Shown here piece by piece: positions 1-7,134 of a stretch of DNA of 16,166 bases. Under the pieces are notes generated by a model, which was not told the DNA's origin, made no database searches, and saw nothing but the letters and a program-made list of their open reading frames with translations. Within the stretch, counting starts at the first letter, position 1, and each line of letters begins with the position of its first letter. The stretch comes from Candidatus Methanofastidiosum methylothiophilum (GTDB lineage: Archaea; Methanobacteriota_B; Thermococci; Methanofastidiosales; Methanofastidiosaceae), in contig LNGD01000025.1 in assembly GCA_001587675.1 (NCBI GenBank), forward strand, positions 1 through 16,166, written 5' to 3'. A program made the translations under genes and the position numbers.

Positions 1-67
1 GGCTAAAGGCGATAGACTCAAGATCTATTCCCGCAGGGGTCCAGGGGTTCAAATCCCTTCCCCCGCA
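1..67 (+). tRNA. tRNA-Leu (CAA), 3' portion
   Basis: The window opens inside the D arm of a long-variable-arm tRNA. The anticodon stem ATAGA/TCTAT encloses the loop CTCAAGA, so the anticodon is CAA (leucine). A class II variable arm follows, then a T arm with stem AGGGG/CCCTT and loop TTCAAAT. The 3' acceptor strand CCCCCGC ends at 66 with discriminator A at 67. The 5' acceptor strand lies left of the window. CCA is not encoded, as is common in archaea. The anticodon stem and loop are continuous, so there is no intron at the usual 37/38 site. Confidence 0.93.
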
Positions 68-68
68 C

Positions 69-74
69 TTTTTT
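69..74 (+). terminator. T-run terminator after tRNA-Leu
   Basis: Six T residues begin two bases after the discriminator base. This is the usual archaeal oligo-U transcription stop for a tRNA gene. Confidence 0.6.
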
Positions 75-137
75 CATCAAACTAACACAAGTAATAAAAG
101 CAAGTTATGAATATTTATAGTGATTGCTAATAATTAC

Positions 138-143
138 GAGGAG
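138..143 (+). promoter_or_regulatory. Shine-Dalgarno site that points to an ATA start
   Basis: GAGGAG lies five bases before an in-frame ATA at 149-151. It is 47 bases before the first conventional start in that frame (TTG at 191), too far to serve it. A TATA-like AATATTTATA around 109-119 lies about 25 bases further upstream. The site therefore decides where the winged-helix gene begins. Confidence 0.5.
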
Positions 144-148
144 ATAAT

Positions 149-433
149 ATAACAGACGTTATAGATATAGGAAAAGATGCAGAAGAATTATTGGAATTTC
201 TGTATGCTAAAAAATTAAAGGAAGGAAGTTTCGTCATAGATAGCCAAGAACTGTCCCGTATTCTAAAATGGGACATTGGCAAAGTTAATAATGCCGTCCA
301 CTACAACCTAGGAAAAAACATTATTGTATGCAAAGAGGTTAAAGGCGAGATCAAGGGATATTTAAATTATTACATTTCAGATATAACGCCCGAAGGAATA
401 AAATGGGTAAAGTATACAAGAAAATTTGAGTGA
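149..433 (+). CDS. Small winged-helix DNA-binding protein, probable ATA start
   Basis: The frame is open from 134 to the TGA at 431-433. From ATA at 149 it encodes 94 residues; from the only conventional start, TTG at 191, it encodes 80. The extra N-terminal residues (TDVIDIGKDAEELLEF) look like an ordinary first helix, and a GAGGAG site sits five bases before the ATA. The protein reads as one winged helix: helix to about residue 25, a recognition-type segment SQELSRILKWDIGKVNNAVHY, then a beta wing and a closing ITPEGIKWV strand-helix, as in small archaeal HTH proteins. Its stop overlaps the GTG of the nitroreductase gene (GTGA), so the two may be co-transcribed and it may regulate that gene. 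Which DNA it binds is unknown. The family call is moderately sure; the exact start is uncertain. Confidence 0.7.
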   Translation: MTDVIDIGKDAEELLEFLYAKKLKEGSFVIDSQELSRILKWDIGKVNNAVHYNLGKNIIVCKEVKGEIKGYLNYYISDITPEGIKWVKYTRKFE

Positions 434-1290
434 CATTTTCCTACTACGTGATAGAAATGCTTGAGAAAATCGATTGGGAATCTGCAATAAATGTTCGTCG
501 ATCTGTAAGAAGTTTTGAAATGCGTGAAGTTGATAAAGACAGTATGGACAAACTTAAAATTTTCATGGCTGATATGGAAGCCTCATTCACTCACAATATA
601 AAAATAAGATTCTTCAAGGCCAACTCTGACAAAAAACTTTACAGCACCTTTAACTCACCCCCTGATGACATGGCGTTTATTTCTAATACCGATATTGTGT
701 CCATTTCAAAAGTAGGTTTCATTGGAGAGCTGGCAATACTCTATGCAACTAACTTGGGAATTTCAACCTGCTGGTATGGGCATTACTCTCTTGAAGAGTT
801 AGAAAAAATTATGCCCCATCTTGGAGAGAATAATACTTCAGATAATCCAAAATGGGGATACGGAAAGGGAGTAGTTGAAGGTGAACGTGCAATTTGCATA
901 TCTCCTCTTGGTTACTGGAAAAAGGACGGCCTAAGATTAGCAGACAGGGTAACTGGATCATTTATGAGTTACAAGAGAAAAGAAATAAGCGAACTACTTC
1001 AAGGGTCAACAGAATCACTCACTCCCGAACTCCTATATGCTCTTGACCTTTCTAGGAAAGCCCCATCAGGGGCCAATAGCCAGCACTGGCGCTTCAAAGT
1101 TTCTTCAGATCTAAAAACAATTTCAATATCGATGCCTGTTGGATATAAACATATTAAGTGGGAACACCCAGATGTTGACATTGGGATATGTGCTTGCCAT
1201 TTCTGGCTTGGGCTTTTATTGAAGGGCATACAAAGTAAAGTTTCAGTAAGCGAAGAAGAAGGCCGTGCCGTGTGGCAATTTGAAATATAG
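430..1290 (+). CDS. TM1586-type nitroreductase family protein
   Basis: The 286-residue protein has the features of the TM1586-like nitroreductase family, in which one chain carries two nitroreductase-like halves. Visible signatures are NVRRSVRSFE near residue 22, IGELAILYATNLGISTCWYGH at about 98-118, and APSGANSQHWRF at about 211-222, which resembles the FMN-contacting SxxNxQPW segment of the family. It is probably a cytosolic flavin-dependent reductase of unknown substrate. Three starts are possible: GTG 430 overlapping the upstream stop, GTG 448, and ATG 457, which gives the family-like opening MLEKIDWESA. None has a strong Shine-Dalgarno, so translational coupling to the winged-helix gene is plausible. 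The ATG is perhaps the best guess for the mature N-terminus. Confidence 0.82.
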   Translation: MTFSYYVIEMLEKIDWESAINVRRSVRSFEMREVDKDSMDKLKIFMADMEASFTHNIKIRFFKANSDKKLYSTFNSPPDDMAFISNTDIVSISKVGFIGELAILYATNLGISTCWYGHYSLEELEKIMPHLGENNTSDNPKWGYGKGVVEGERAICISPLGYWKKDGLRLADRVTGSFMSYKRKEISELLQGSTESLTPELLYALDLSRKAPSGANSQHWRFKVSSDLKTISISMPVGYKHIKWEHPDVDIGICACHFWLGLLLKGIQSKVSVSEEEGRAVWQFEI

Positions 1291-1454
1291 TTTTATGGTC
1301 CATTTCTATCCTAAATTCAAAATTAAGACCAATAACAGCTCTCTTTTATTTTTGCGATTTATACAAGCAGGATAAATATCCTTTTAAATTATCGCACAAC
1401 CTTGCAATTATTAAATCAACTGAGACTGCACTTAATAATTAATCAGGTATTAAA

Positions 1455-3242
1455 ATGAGTAACCCCCTAAATTCTGAAAACAGTAAACCATTGAAACTCT
1501 CTCTGGATACATATAGAACTATTTTTGAAAATACATTTGACGCCATTCTCTTGGTAGATACCGAATCAAATTATATTGATGCAAATGTAAGTGCGTGCAA
1601 TCTTTTTGGGTACACTAAAGAAGAACTACTAACTATGAAAATTGGAGATCTTACCCCAAAGCATTACGCCATACAAGGAAAGGATTTATGGAAAGAATTC
1701 ATAGAGAAAGGAAATCAAAAAGGAAATTACATTCTACAGAAAAAAGACGGAAAAGAAATTAATGTTGAATATAGAGCATTTACAAATATAGGAGATGGGT
1801 TGCACCTCTTTTTTATTAAAGACGTTACTAGTAAAAATACGATAAAGAAGAAATTAGAAGAGAGTGAAAATATGCTTCGGGGGATATTTGCTGCAAGCCC
1901 AGTTGGCATAAATCTGATTCAAAATAGGACTTTTATCTGGTGCAACGAGATGATGAGTCAAATTACAGGTTACCCCTTAGAAGAGATTATTGGAAAAAAT
2001 ACGAGATTTCTATACTTATCAGATAAAGATTACGAGGAAGCAGGATATTCGTATAGCCAAAAATTTGCAGAGGGTAAGATCGCAGAATTAGACACAAAAT
2101 GGAAGAGAAAGGACGGAGTAATAATAGATATACACAAAAAAATGAGCCTTCTAGATAAAAAAGAACCCGATAAAGGGTATATAACATCAGTAATGGACAT
2201 AACGGAACGTAAGAAGGTCGAAGAGACGTTAAATATTGCAAATAAACAGCTTGAAGACATAGTTGAGTTTTTGCCTGATGCTACATTTATCATTGATAAT
2301 AATAAAAAAGTCATAGCATGGAACAGAGCAATGGAAGAAATGACAGGGGTTAATAAAGAAAATATTATAGGTAAAGATAATGAATATACTGCTGTGCCCT
2401 TTTACGGCGAAAGAAGACCTCATCTTGTAGATTTACTATTTAATGATAATGAAGAGATAAGGTCAAAATACAATTTTGTTAAAAAAAGAGGTAGATCATT
2501 ATATGTGGAAGTTTTTACTCCTGCTCTCCATAATAATGTTGGAGCTTATGTTTGGGCGATAGCCTCGCCCCTACTTGATCAAAATGGTAATATTGTAGGG
2601 GCTATTGAAGCTATTAGAGATATTAGTGAGTTTAAAGATGCAGAGCATAGAATAGTGGAGAGTGAAAGAACATTAAGGAGTATTATTACGGCCGCCCCTG
2701 TAGGTATAAAACTAGTTAAAAATAGACAAATAATATGGTGTAATCAAAGTATGCTTGAAATGACGGGCTACACCCTTCAGGAATTGAGTAATAAAAATCT
2801 TAGATTCTTGTATCCAAACGAAGAAGAGTATGAAAAAGTAGGGAGCATATTATACGATAAATGGGCCAATGAAGATTATAGAGAAATTGAAACGGTATGG
2901 AAAAGAAGTAATGACGAATTAATAAACTGCCATATTAGGATTAGCCCCATTGACCCTTCGGATTATAGCCAAGGTATGATAGAGGTAATTACTGACATCA
3001 CTCAACGTAAAAAGTCACAAAAACAACTCGATCAAAATCTTGAATATTTTGCACATCTTGTTGATCATATAAGAAATCCTCTTGCCATACTTAGCGGATT
3101 TGTCCAGGTTGGGATTGAGAATAAAGAAATCGTTGAAAGAGTTCTAAGGCAGGTTCAAAGGATTGAAGATATAATAAAGCAGCTTGATCAAGGATGGATG
3201 GATACTGAAGACACAAGAGTTTTTTTGAAGAAGTATTTGTAA
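1455..3242 (+). CDS. Four-PAS sensor protein ending in a DHp-like helix pair without ATPase
   Basis: The 595-residue protein has no transmembrane segment. Four PAS domains lie at about 15-128, 137-254, 262-396 and 401-518, each closing with a D(I/V)T(E/Q/S)-type motif such as DITERK or DITQRK. PAS2 and PAS4 are close copies (SPVGI/APVGI, WCN, RFLY, WKR). Residues 525-595 resemble the dimerisation/phosphoacceptor helices of histidine kinases: HIRNPLAILSGF, then a second helix and a terminal DTEDTRVFLKKYL. No HATPase domain follows; the protein stops. In the H-box the residue aligned with the usual acceptor histidine is Asp537, with His538 shifted by one. It is therefore probably a sensor or scaffold acting through a partner, not an autonomous kinase. 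ATG 1455 has AGGT six bases upstream. The ligand is unknown. Confidence 0.88.
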   Translation: MSNPLNSENSKPLKLSLDTYRTIFENTFDAILLVDTESNYIDANVSACNLFGYTKEELLTMKIGDLTPKHYAIQGKDLWKEFIEKGNQKGNYILQKKDGKEINVEYRAFTNIGDGLHLFFIKDVTSKNTIKKKLEESENMLRGIFAASPVGINLIQNRTFIWCNEMMSQITGYPLEEIIGKNTRFLYLSDKDYEEAGYSYSQKFAEGKIAELDTKWKRKDGVIIDIHKKMSLLDKKEPDKGYITSVMDITERKKVEETLNIANKQLEDIVEFLPDATFIIDNNKKVIAWNRAMEEMTGVNKENIIGKDNEYTAVPFYGERRPHLVDLLFNDNEEIRSKYNFVKKRGRSLYVEVFTPALHNNVGAYVWAIASPLLDQNGNIVGAIEAIRDISEFKDAEHRIVESERTLRSIITAAPVGIKLVKNRQIIWCNQSMLEMTGYTLQELSNKNLRFLYPNEEEYEKVGSILYDKWANEDYREIETVWKRSNDELINCHIRISPIDPSDYSQGMIEVITDITQRKKSQKQLDQNLEYFAHLVDHIRNPLAILSGFVQVGIENKEIVERVLRQVQRIEDIIKQLDQGWMDTEDTRVFLKKYL

Positions 3243-3324
3243 TATTATTACTTAAGAGTATTTTGCATAAACTTTAAAAATAAACAAAATTTTGAAATTA
3301 TACATTTGACTTTGAGGTGTTAAT

Positions 3325-4458
3325 ATGGGTAAGTTAGTTACTTTGCCGTTTATTATTTTTTTAATATGTGCATTTTGGACTGGAATTCCATCAGTAAGCT
3401 CAGCAAATGAAAATTTCACTTTTACTATAGAAGAAGTTGGAAAAAATACGATTACTCAAAACTACGGGAAACCCAAATATGTAGATGTTGAAGGAGAATT
3501 TGCAGTAATGAACTGGCACGAAAATCCAGGAGCAATATTCCTCTACAATATCTCGGACCCAAAAAATCCTAGATATATCTCTCATGTCCAAGTCAACAAC
3601 GGGCCAAATGCGGTCAGGATAAGAAATGGATATGCATATGCCTCTCTTAACACAGGTTACTTAATCATCGCCAGTCTGAATAATCAGAATATTACAATTA
3701 CAGGTTCAAGAGATTTTGGGAATCAGATGTTTAATCTAGATATAAATGACCAAGGGACAATTGCAGTTATGGCCGGTACTTACGCATCGGATGGCCTTGT
3801 GATTATAGACACAACAAATAAGGCAAATCCAACTCAACTGAGCAAAACTGGCTTCCCAGCAGGTGGCGTTGACCTTGAAGGAAAATATGTCTTCATAACA
3901 AAGTATGATACTTCTGAACTAAGGTGCTATGATATCTCAAATCCTTCTGCACCTGTTCTTATCAACAGCATAAAAGTAGGGACAATGATAGTTCCAGTAA
4001 GGGTGTATGGGAATTATGCATATGTCCAAGAATACAGCATAAATAAAATGCATATAGTAGACATTTCTAATCCTTCAAATATGAGGGTCGTTATTTCTGA
4101 CTTTGGAATTCCAGGAGTAGTCCCAAATGGTGGAGGAGTTGTTGTTGATACCAAAGCCGAATTAATGTTTCTGGCAACAGGTTTGAACGGCGATGGGAAG
4201 GTCAGCATATATGACATTAAAGATAAGACAAATCCAAAAATGATATCTCAGTATGTATATCCAAATAAAGAAATAATAAATATGATTGCAATTAACGACA
4301 CCAATATATTTGTTCCTAATTATTCTGCAAAGTGCCTCTCTATTCTCAGTAGACCGGTAAATACAACAAGGCAGAAAGAATTGCCGATGAGAGAAATAAT
4401 GTCCATAATAAACTATCCAGGGCGCCCAGTAGGTGAATTTATCAGAGATGAGGATTAG
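3325..4458 (+). CDS. Secreted LVIVD-repeat beta-propeller protein
   Basis: The 377-residue protein starts with a signal peptide: K3, a hydrophobic stretch at 4-22, and probable cleavage after SVSSA at about residue 27. The rest consists of LVIVD-type propeller repeats with the recurring pattern 'hydrophobic-Y/I-D-I-S/T-N/D-P-x-x-P'. Examples are YNISDPKNP at 74, GLVIIDTTNKANP at 157, CYDISNPSAP at 201, MHIVDISNPS at 242 and SIYDIKDKTNP at 294. It is likely displayed on or released from the cell surface; these repeats usually mediate protein or carbohydrate contacts, and no catalytic motif is visible. ATG 3325 is preceded by GAGGTG at 3314-3319. Its stop codon overlaps the stop of the convergent gene on the other strand. 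Confidence 0.85.
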   Translation: MGKLVTLPFIIFLICAFWTGIPSVSSANENFTFTIEEVGKNTITQNYGKPKYVDVEGEFAVMNWHENPGAIFLYNISDPKNPRYISHVQVNNGPNAVRIRNGYAYASLNTGYLIIASLNNQNITITGSRDFGNQMFNLDINDQGTIAVMAGTYASDGLVIIDTTNKANPTQLSKTGFPAGGVDLEGKYVFITKYDTSELRCYDISNPSAPVLINSIKVGTMIVPVRVYGNYAYVQEYSINKMHIVDISNPSNMRVVISDFGIPGVVPNGGGVVVDTKAELMFLATGLNGDGKVSIYDIKDKTNPKMISQYVYPNKEIINMIAINDTNIFVPNYSAKCLSILSRPVNTTRQKELPMREIMSIINYPGRPVGEFIRDED

Positions 4459-5687
4459 TCAATTCTTGATATATCTGCACTAGTATTCAAGTTTAGTCTT
4501 CCAGAATCAACTGTCTTGTAATAAGCCAGATAACTGAATGCATATGGCCTTTCACCCGGATAATCCGGCTCTATTCTTACGTTGCCTTTAGAAAGGATAA
4601 GCACATTTGTTCCAAGGCGGCCAAAGAAGAATCTAGCATTTGTCTTGTCATCTCCAGTTGGATCAGCAGGTACCCAGCCATAAGGCGGAATGTAAAACTC
4701 AGTCCAGATGTGACCTGCCCTAGTATCAGAATCACAGAGGTATCCTTCAACTAATCTTACAGGAATTCCTTCTGAACGACACATTGCTGCAAAAAGAGTT
4801 GCAAATTCCGTACAGTCACCCTTGCCATTGTGATATGCATATTTTGCCCCAAGCTCATGGTCCTGTATTTCATAAGTTATGTGTCTAGTAACAAAGTCAT
4901 AGATAAGCCCGGCTTTTTTGTAGGGATTAGTTTCATTTCCAACTATCTCCTTTGCAAGTTTTGATATTTCAGGGTCATCTGATTCAATCTTATCACTAGG
5001 TTTTGTGTATTCTTTATAAATTTCTGAATTAGAGTCATATGATTCTATTTTATTCATATCAATTGATTCTGTAAAAGGATATGCCGTAAATGAAACATTC
5101 TGGACTATTGTTATAGTCGAATCTATAGGAATTTTCTGATCAAATTTCCAGTAGCATATTCTTGTGCATGCATCAGGATCATATGTAATAAGGTCCGGCT
5201 CAGGAGTTATGCTTTTAATTGAAACATTTCGCTGTGTGTCGCAGTCAACAGGGAGCGCCATCCATATCTGAGTTTCAAATATATCCCCACCTGTATTTGA
5301 TATATCGGTCGTTATCACGGCATTATACGATTCAGGTGGTTTGGGAAGCAATTGGCTTGTAGGATTATAGGCTAATCCAAGGAAATAAAAAATAGCTAGA
5401 AAAAGCATGGTACCAATCATTAATGATACTACTGCCTTGACTATTCTTCTGCGAGATTCATCAGGTTTATCTTTTTGAGTATACCCCCCAATCACATGAT
5501 AATTCTCAGAATAATATTCATTGTATCTAAGAAGAGGGATCCCGCATCTAACACAATTAGTAGAACCTCTATTATTTTCTGCTCCACATATTGGACATGA
5601 TATGCTATCAAACTCTAACTGATATAAGCCACAATTTGAACAAAAATTTGAGGAAGATTCATGACCGCATCTAGGACATTTCATCAT
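4455..5687 (-). CDS. Zinc-ribbon, membrane-anchored transglutaminase-like protein
   Basis: The 410-residue protein has two N-terminal zinc ribbons (Cys4/7/16/19 and Cys31/34/45/48) and a single transmembrane segment at about 83-107. A beta-rich extracellular linker follows, then a transglutaminase-like domain at about 255-345. The catalytic triad is visible: Cys292 in GDCTEFA, His326 in AGHIWTEF and Asp342 in PADPT. The ribbons probably face the cytoplasm and the protease-like domain the outside. Members of this superfamily act as cysteine peptidases or amide-bond cross-linkers; the substrate is unknown. Translation begins at tandem ATGs (5687 or 5684). A TATA-like sequence at 5706-5716 lies about 25 bases upstream, so the transcript may be nearly leaderless and separate from the acetyltransferase gene 38 bases upstream. 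Confidence 0.88.
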   Translation of the reverse strand: MMKCPRCGHESSSNFCSNCGLYQLEFDSISCPICGAENNRGSTNCVRCGIPLLRYNEYYSENYHVIGGYTQKDKPDESRRRIVKAVVSLMIGTMLFLAIFYFLGLAYNPTSQLLPKPPESYNAVITTDISNTGGDIFETQIWMALPVDCDTQRNVSIKSITPEPDLITYDPDACTRICYWKFDQKIPIDSTITIVQNVSFTAYPFTESIDMNKIESYDSNSEIYKEYTKPSDKIESDDPEISKLAKEIVGNETNPYKKAGLIYDFVTRHITYEIQDHELGAKYAYHNGKGDCTEFATLFAAMCRSEGIPVRLVEGYLCDSDTRAGHIWTEFYIPPYGWVPADPTGDDKTNARFFFGRLGTNVLILSKGNVRIEPDYPGERPYAFSYLAYYKTVDSGRLNLNTSADISRID

Positions 5688-5725
5688 ACTAGTCTAAATC
5701 TCACAATTTATAAGCTTAAGAGAAA

Positions 5726-6217
5726 TTAAAGCGTTTTTTGCATCCAAACTACGTCAAAGTATCTGTCAAATTTTTTTCCTATTTTTAGAAATCTTCCACA
5801 TTCTTTAAATCCATTCTTAGTGTGGAAATTTATGCTTCCTTCGTTTAGTGAAGAGATGCTGGCTAATATGGTGGAAATGTTAAGTTTTTTCGCTTCAGAT
5901 TCTATATAATCTAAAGTCTTTTTACCAATTCCTTGTCCTGTTGACTCCTCTTTAATAAAATAAGATATTTCTGCAGCTTCTTTAAACACCGAAAAGGGAC
6001 TGTAAGAATGGATAAATCCAAATCCTATTACCTCATCTTTATCGGATTTAATTACAACTGCAGGGTAATCCTTTGTAATTATAAGAAACATGTCATAAAA
6101 TTCATAAGGTAGTTTTTTATCAGGATATGCGGCAAATCCATTTTCAATATAATAGTTAAAAATATCTATTACTTCCTTTCTGTGATCTTCGCCCATGCGC
6201 TCAAATATAATCTCCAT
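5726..6217 (-). CDS. GNAT N-acetyltransferase, phosphinothricin-acetyltransferase-like
   Basis: The 163-residue protein has the GNAT fold in order: an N-terminal strand and helix (EVIDIFNYYIENGFAAY), then central strands EVIGFGFIHSY and AEISYFI. The acetyl-CoA pyrophosphate loop is ESTGQGIGKKTL at about 91-102, and the C-terminal part is LNEGSINFHTKNGFKECG. The arrangement, including ENGFAAY near residue 25, resembles the phosphinothricin/methionine-sulfoximine acetyltransferase branch. The native substrate in this organism is not shown by the sequence. ATG 6217 follows AGGAGT by about four bases, and an AATATATAAA promoter lies at 6239-6251. It is a single gene with its own promoter. Confidence 0.88.
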   Translation of the reverse strand: MEIIFERMGEDHRKEVIDIFNYYIENGFAAYPDKKLPYEFYDMFLIITKDYPAVVIKSDKDEVIGFGFIHSYSPFSVFKEAAEISYFIKEESTGQGIGKKTLDYIESEAKKLNISTILASISSLNEGSINFHTKNGFKECGRFLKIGKKFDRYFDVVWMQKTL

Positions 6218-6238
6218 GATACTCCTAAAAGAACAGCT

Positions 6239-6251
6239 TATTTATATATTT
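6239..6251 (-). promoter_or_regulatory. TATA promoter of the acetyltransferase gene
   Basis: On the minus strand AGAAATATATAAA lies about 25-30 bases upstream of the ATG at 6217. It is followed by a short leader containing the Shine-Dalgarno AGGAGT. Confidence 0.5.
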
Positions 6252-6259
6252 CTACAATT

Positions 6260-6277
6260 AAAAATAAAAAAATTTAA
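6260..6277 (-). terminator. T-rich terminator of the flavoprotein gene
   Basis: Directly after the stop codon the minus strand reads a T7 run and then a T5 run, with no hairpin. This is typical of archaeal oligo-U termination. Confidence 0.45.
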
Positions 6278-6655
6278 TTACATTTTATAAGGGAATACTT
6301 CGGTTACGTCAATTAAAACTGCGTAATTTGCCGGGGGTAGATGTGGCATTTTTTCTTTTAGGGCCTTTGACACATTCTCAAATATTGGACCAGAGTTCAT
6401 AATAGTGGCCTTACCTTTTATCTGGACACCTTTATTATTCTCTCTATCGAGAACATAAAGCGCCACATTGGGATTAGATTTTAGATTAGCTATTGTACGG
6501 GGAGAGGCAATTTCCGCAAAGACAAGTTTACTCTTATCAATTACCGATATGCTACCTTTTGGAGATACATTTGGAACTCCGTTTGACGCTGAAGTTGAAA
6601 CAAAGGCTAGATGTTGTTTTTGAATAATTTCAATCACATTATCTGGCATTTCCAT
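6278..6655 (-). CDS. Pyridoxamine 5'-phosphate oxidase-like FMN-binding protein
   Basis: This 125-residue protein has the split-barrel flavin-binding fold of the PNPOx-like superfamily. Visible features are an early LAFVSTSASNGVPNVSPKG strand-turn-strand at about 17-35, FAEIASPRTIANLKSNPNVALYV at about 45-67, and KGVQIKGKATI at about 74-84. The conserved RT/NL and KG elements normally contact FMN phosphate. Small stand-alone members of this kind bind FMN or F420/heme and are rarely true PNP oxidases, so the cofactor reaction is not assigned. ATG 6655 is preceded by GGTGATTGT, a good Shine-Dalgarno; ATG 6649 is an alternative two codons in. It is transcribed alone from within the gene-poor stretch to its right. 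Confidence 0.87.
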   Translation of the reverse strand: MEMPDNVIEIIQKQHLAFVSTSASNGVPNVSPKGSISVIDKSKLVFAEIASPRTIANLKSNPNVALYVLDRENNKGVQIKGKATIMNSGPIFENVSKALKEKMPHLPPANYAVLIDVTEVFPYKM

Positions 6656-6818
6656 ACAATCACCACTAGGGAATAATCCTTCTTATTTTTATAATTAATG
6701 CTATTTTAATAATCTCACTTAATATGTGCATATTCAATTTGAGTTGCTTTAACAAATATATATTAGTATAAAATAATATATTTAGAGTATTTTAAAAAAA
6801 TCAATCATGAGTATTTAA

Positions 6819-6983
6819 TCAACCAAAATAATTGAGTACATATATTCAAAAAATTTGAATTACTTGAGAATCATTAAGAAAGTCTTCGATGGTCAGAACT
6901 ATTTTCAAAGATTCAAGTATAAGGCCCTACTTTCCATTCGAAGACCGTCAAGGAGTTATATAAAAACTTGTCTAAAAATATAG
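6819..6983 (+). pseudogene. Possible decayed coding fragment
   Basis: A 54-codon open frame, with an internal TTG at 6855, reads like protein rather than random AT-rich translation. It includes LRIIKKVFDGQNYFQRFKYK followed by an arginine/serine-rich segment ending at TAG 6981. A second protein-like stretch with one stop (CKSLKRHFRLVKI) follows in another frame at about 6991-7039. The pattern would fit a frameshifted remnant, conceivably of a transposase, but no family can be named and no Shine-Dalgarno is present. Confidence 0.2.
6882..6945. repeat. Imperfect inverted repeat, GTCTTCGATGG / CCATTCGAAGAC
   Basis: The arms at 6882-6892 and 6934-6945 pair over 11 positions with one bulged base, across a 41-base spacer. 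The right arm contains the palindrome TTCGAA. It lies about 190 bases upstream of the DUF2284 gene and could be an operator, an RNA hairpin or part of a decayed element. Confidence 0.4.
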
Positions 6984-7095
6984 TGACACGATTTGCAAAT
7001 CATTGAAAAGACATTTTCGGTTAGTGAAAATATAATTAGAATCTGTATGTGGATTATTAAAACGACAAGAAAAACTAGAAATTAAAAGTGGGAAG

Positions 7096-7105
7096 TTATA
7101 TAAAT
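7096..7105 (+). promoter_or_regulatory. TATA box of the DUF2284 gene
   Basis: TTATATAAAT is preceded by purine-rich GTGGGAAG, which resembles a TFB recognition element. It would place the transcription start near 7126, just before the GTGAT Shine-Dalgarno at 7128-7132 and the TTG start at 7135. Confidence 0.55.
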
Positions 7106-7134
7106 CTTGATTTTATATTAATAAAAGTGATAAC

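Larger units (their letters stand above)
6656..7134. other. Gene-poor AT-rich intergenic stretch
   Basis: These 479 bases separate two divergent genes. No intact gene is evident. The stretch contains a short open frame (6819-6983) with protein-like composition, an imperfect inverted repeat (6882-6892 with 6934-6945), a small ATTTTC/GAAAAT hairpin (7013-7031), and two similar TATA-box segments, GTTATATAAA at 6955-6964 and at 7095-7104. The second of these serves the DUF2284 gene. The remainder is AT-rich sequence in which nothing further is visible. Confidence 0.6.

Noticed and set aside
999..1229. Minus-strand open frame of 76 codons inside the nitroreductase gene
   Set aside because: It lies fully antisense to a well-supported gene and has no recognisable domain or ribosome site; the same holds for the opposite-strand frames inside the PAS, propeller and transporter genes.
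7005..7031. GAAAA / TTTTC / GAAAAT hairpins as a regulatory switch
   Set aside because: Stems are five or six bases of A and T only, expected by chance in such AT-rich sequence, and there is no T-run or gene start directly after.
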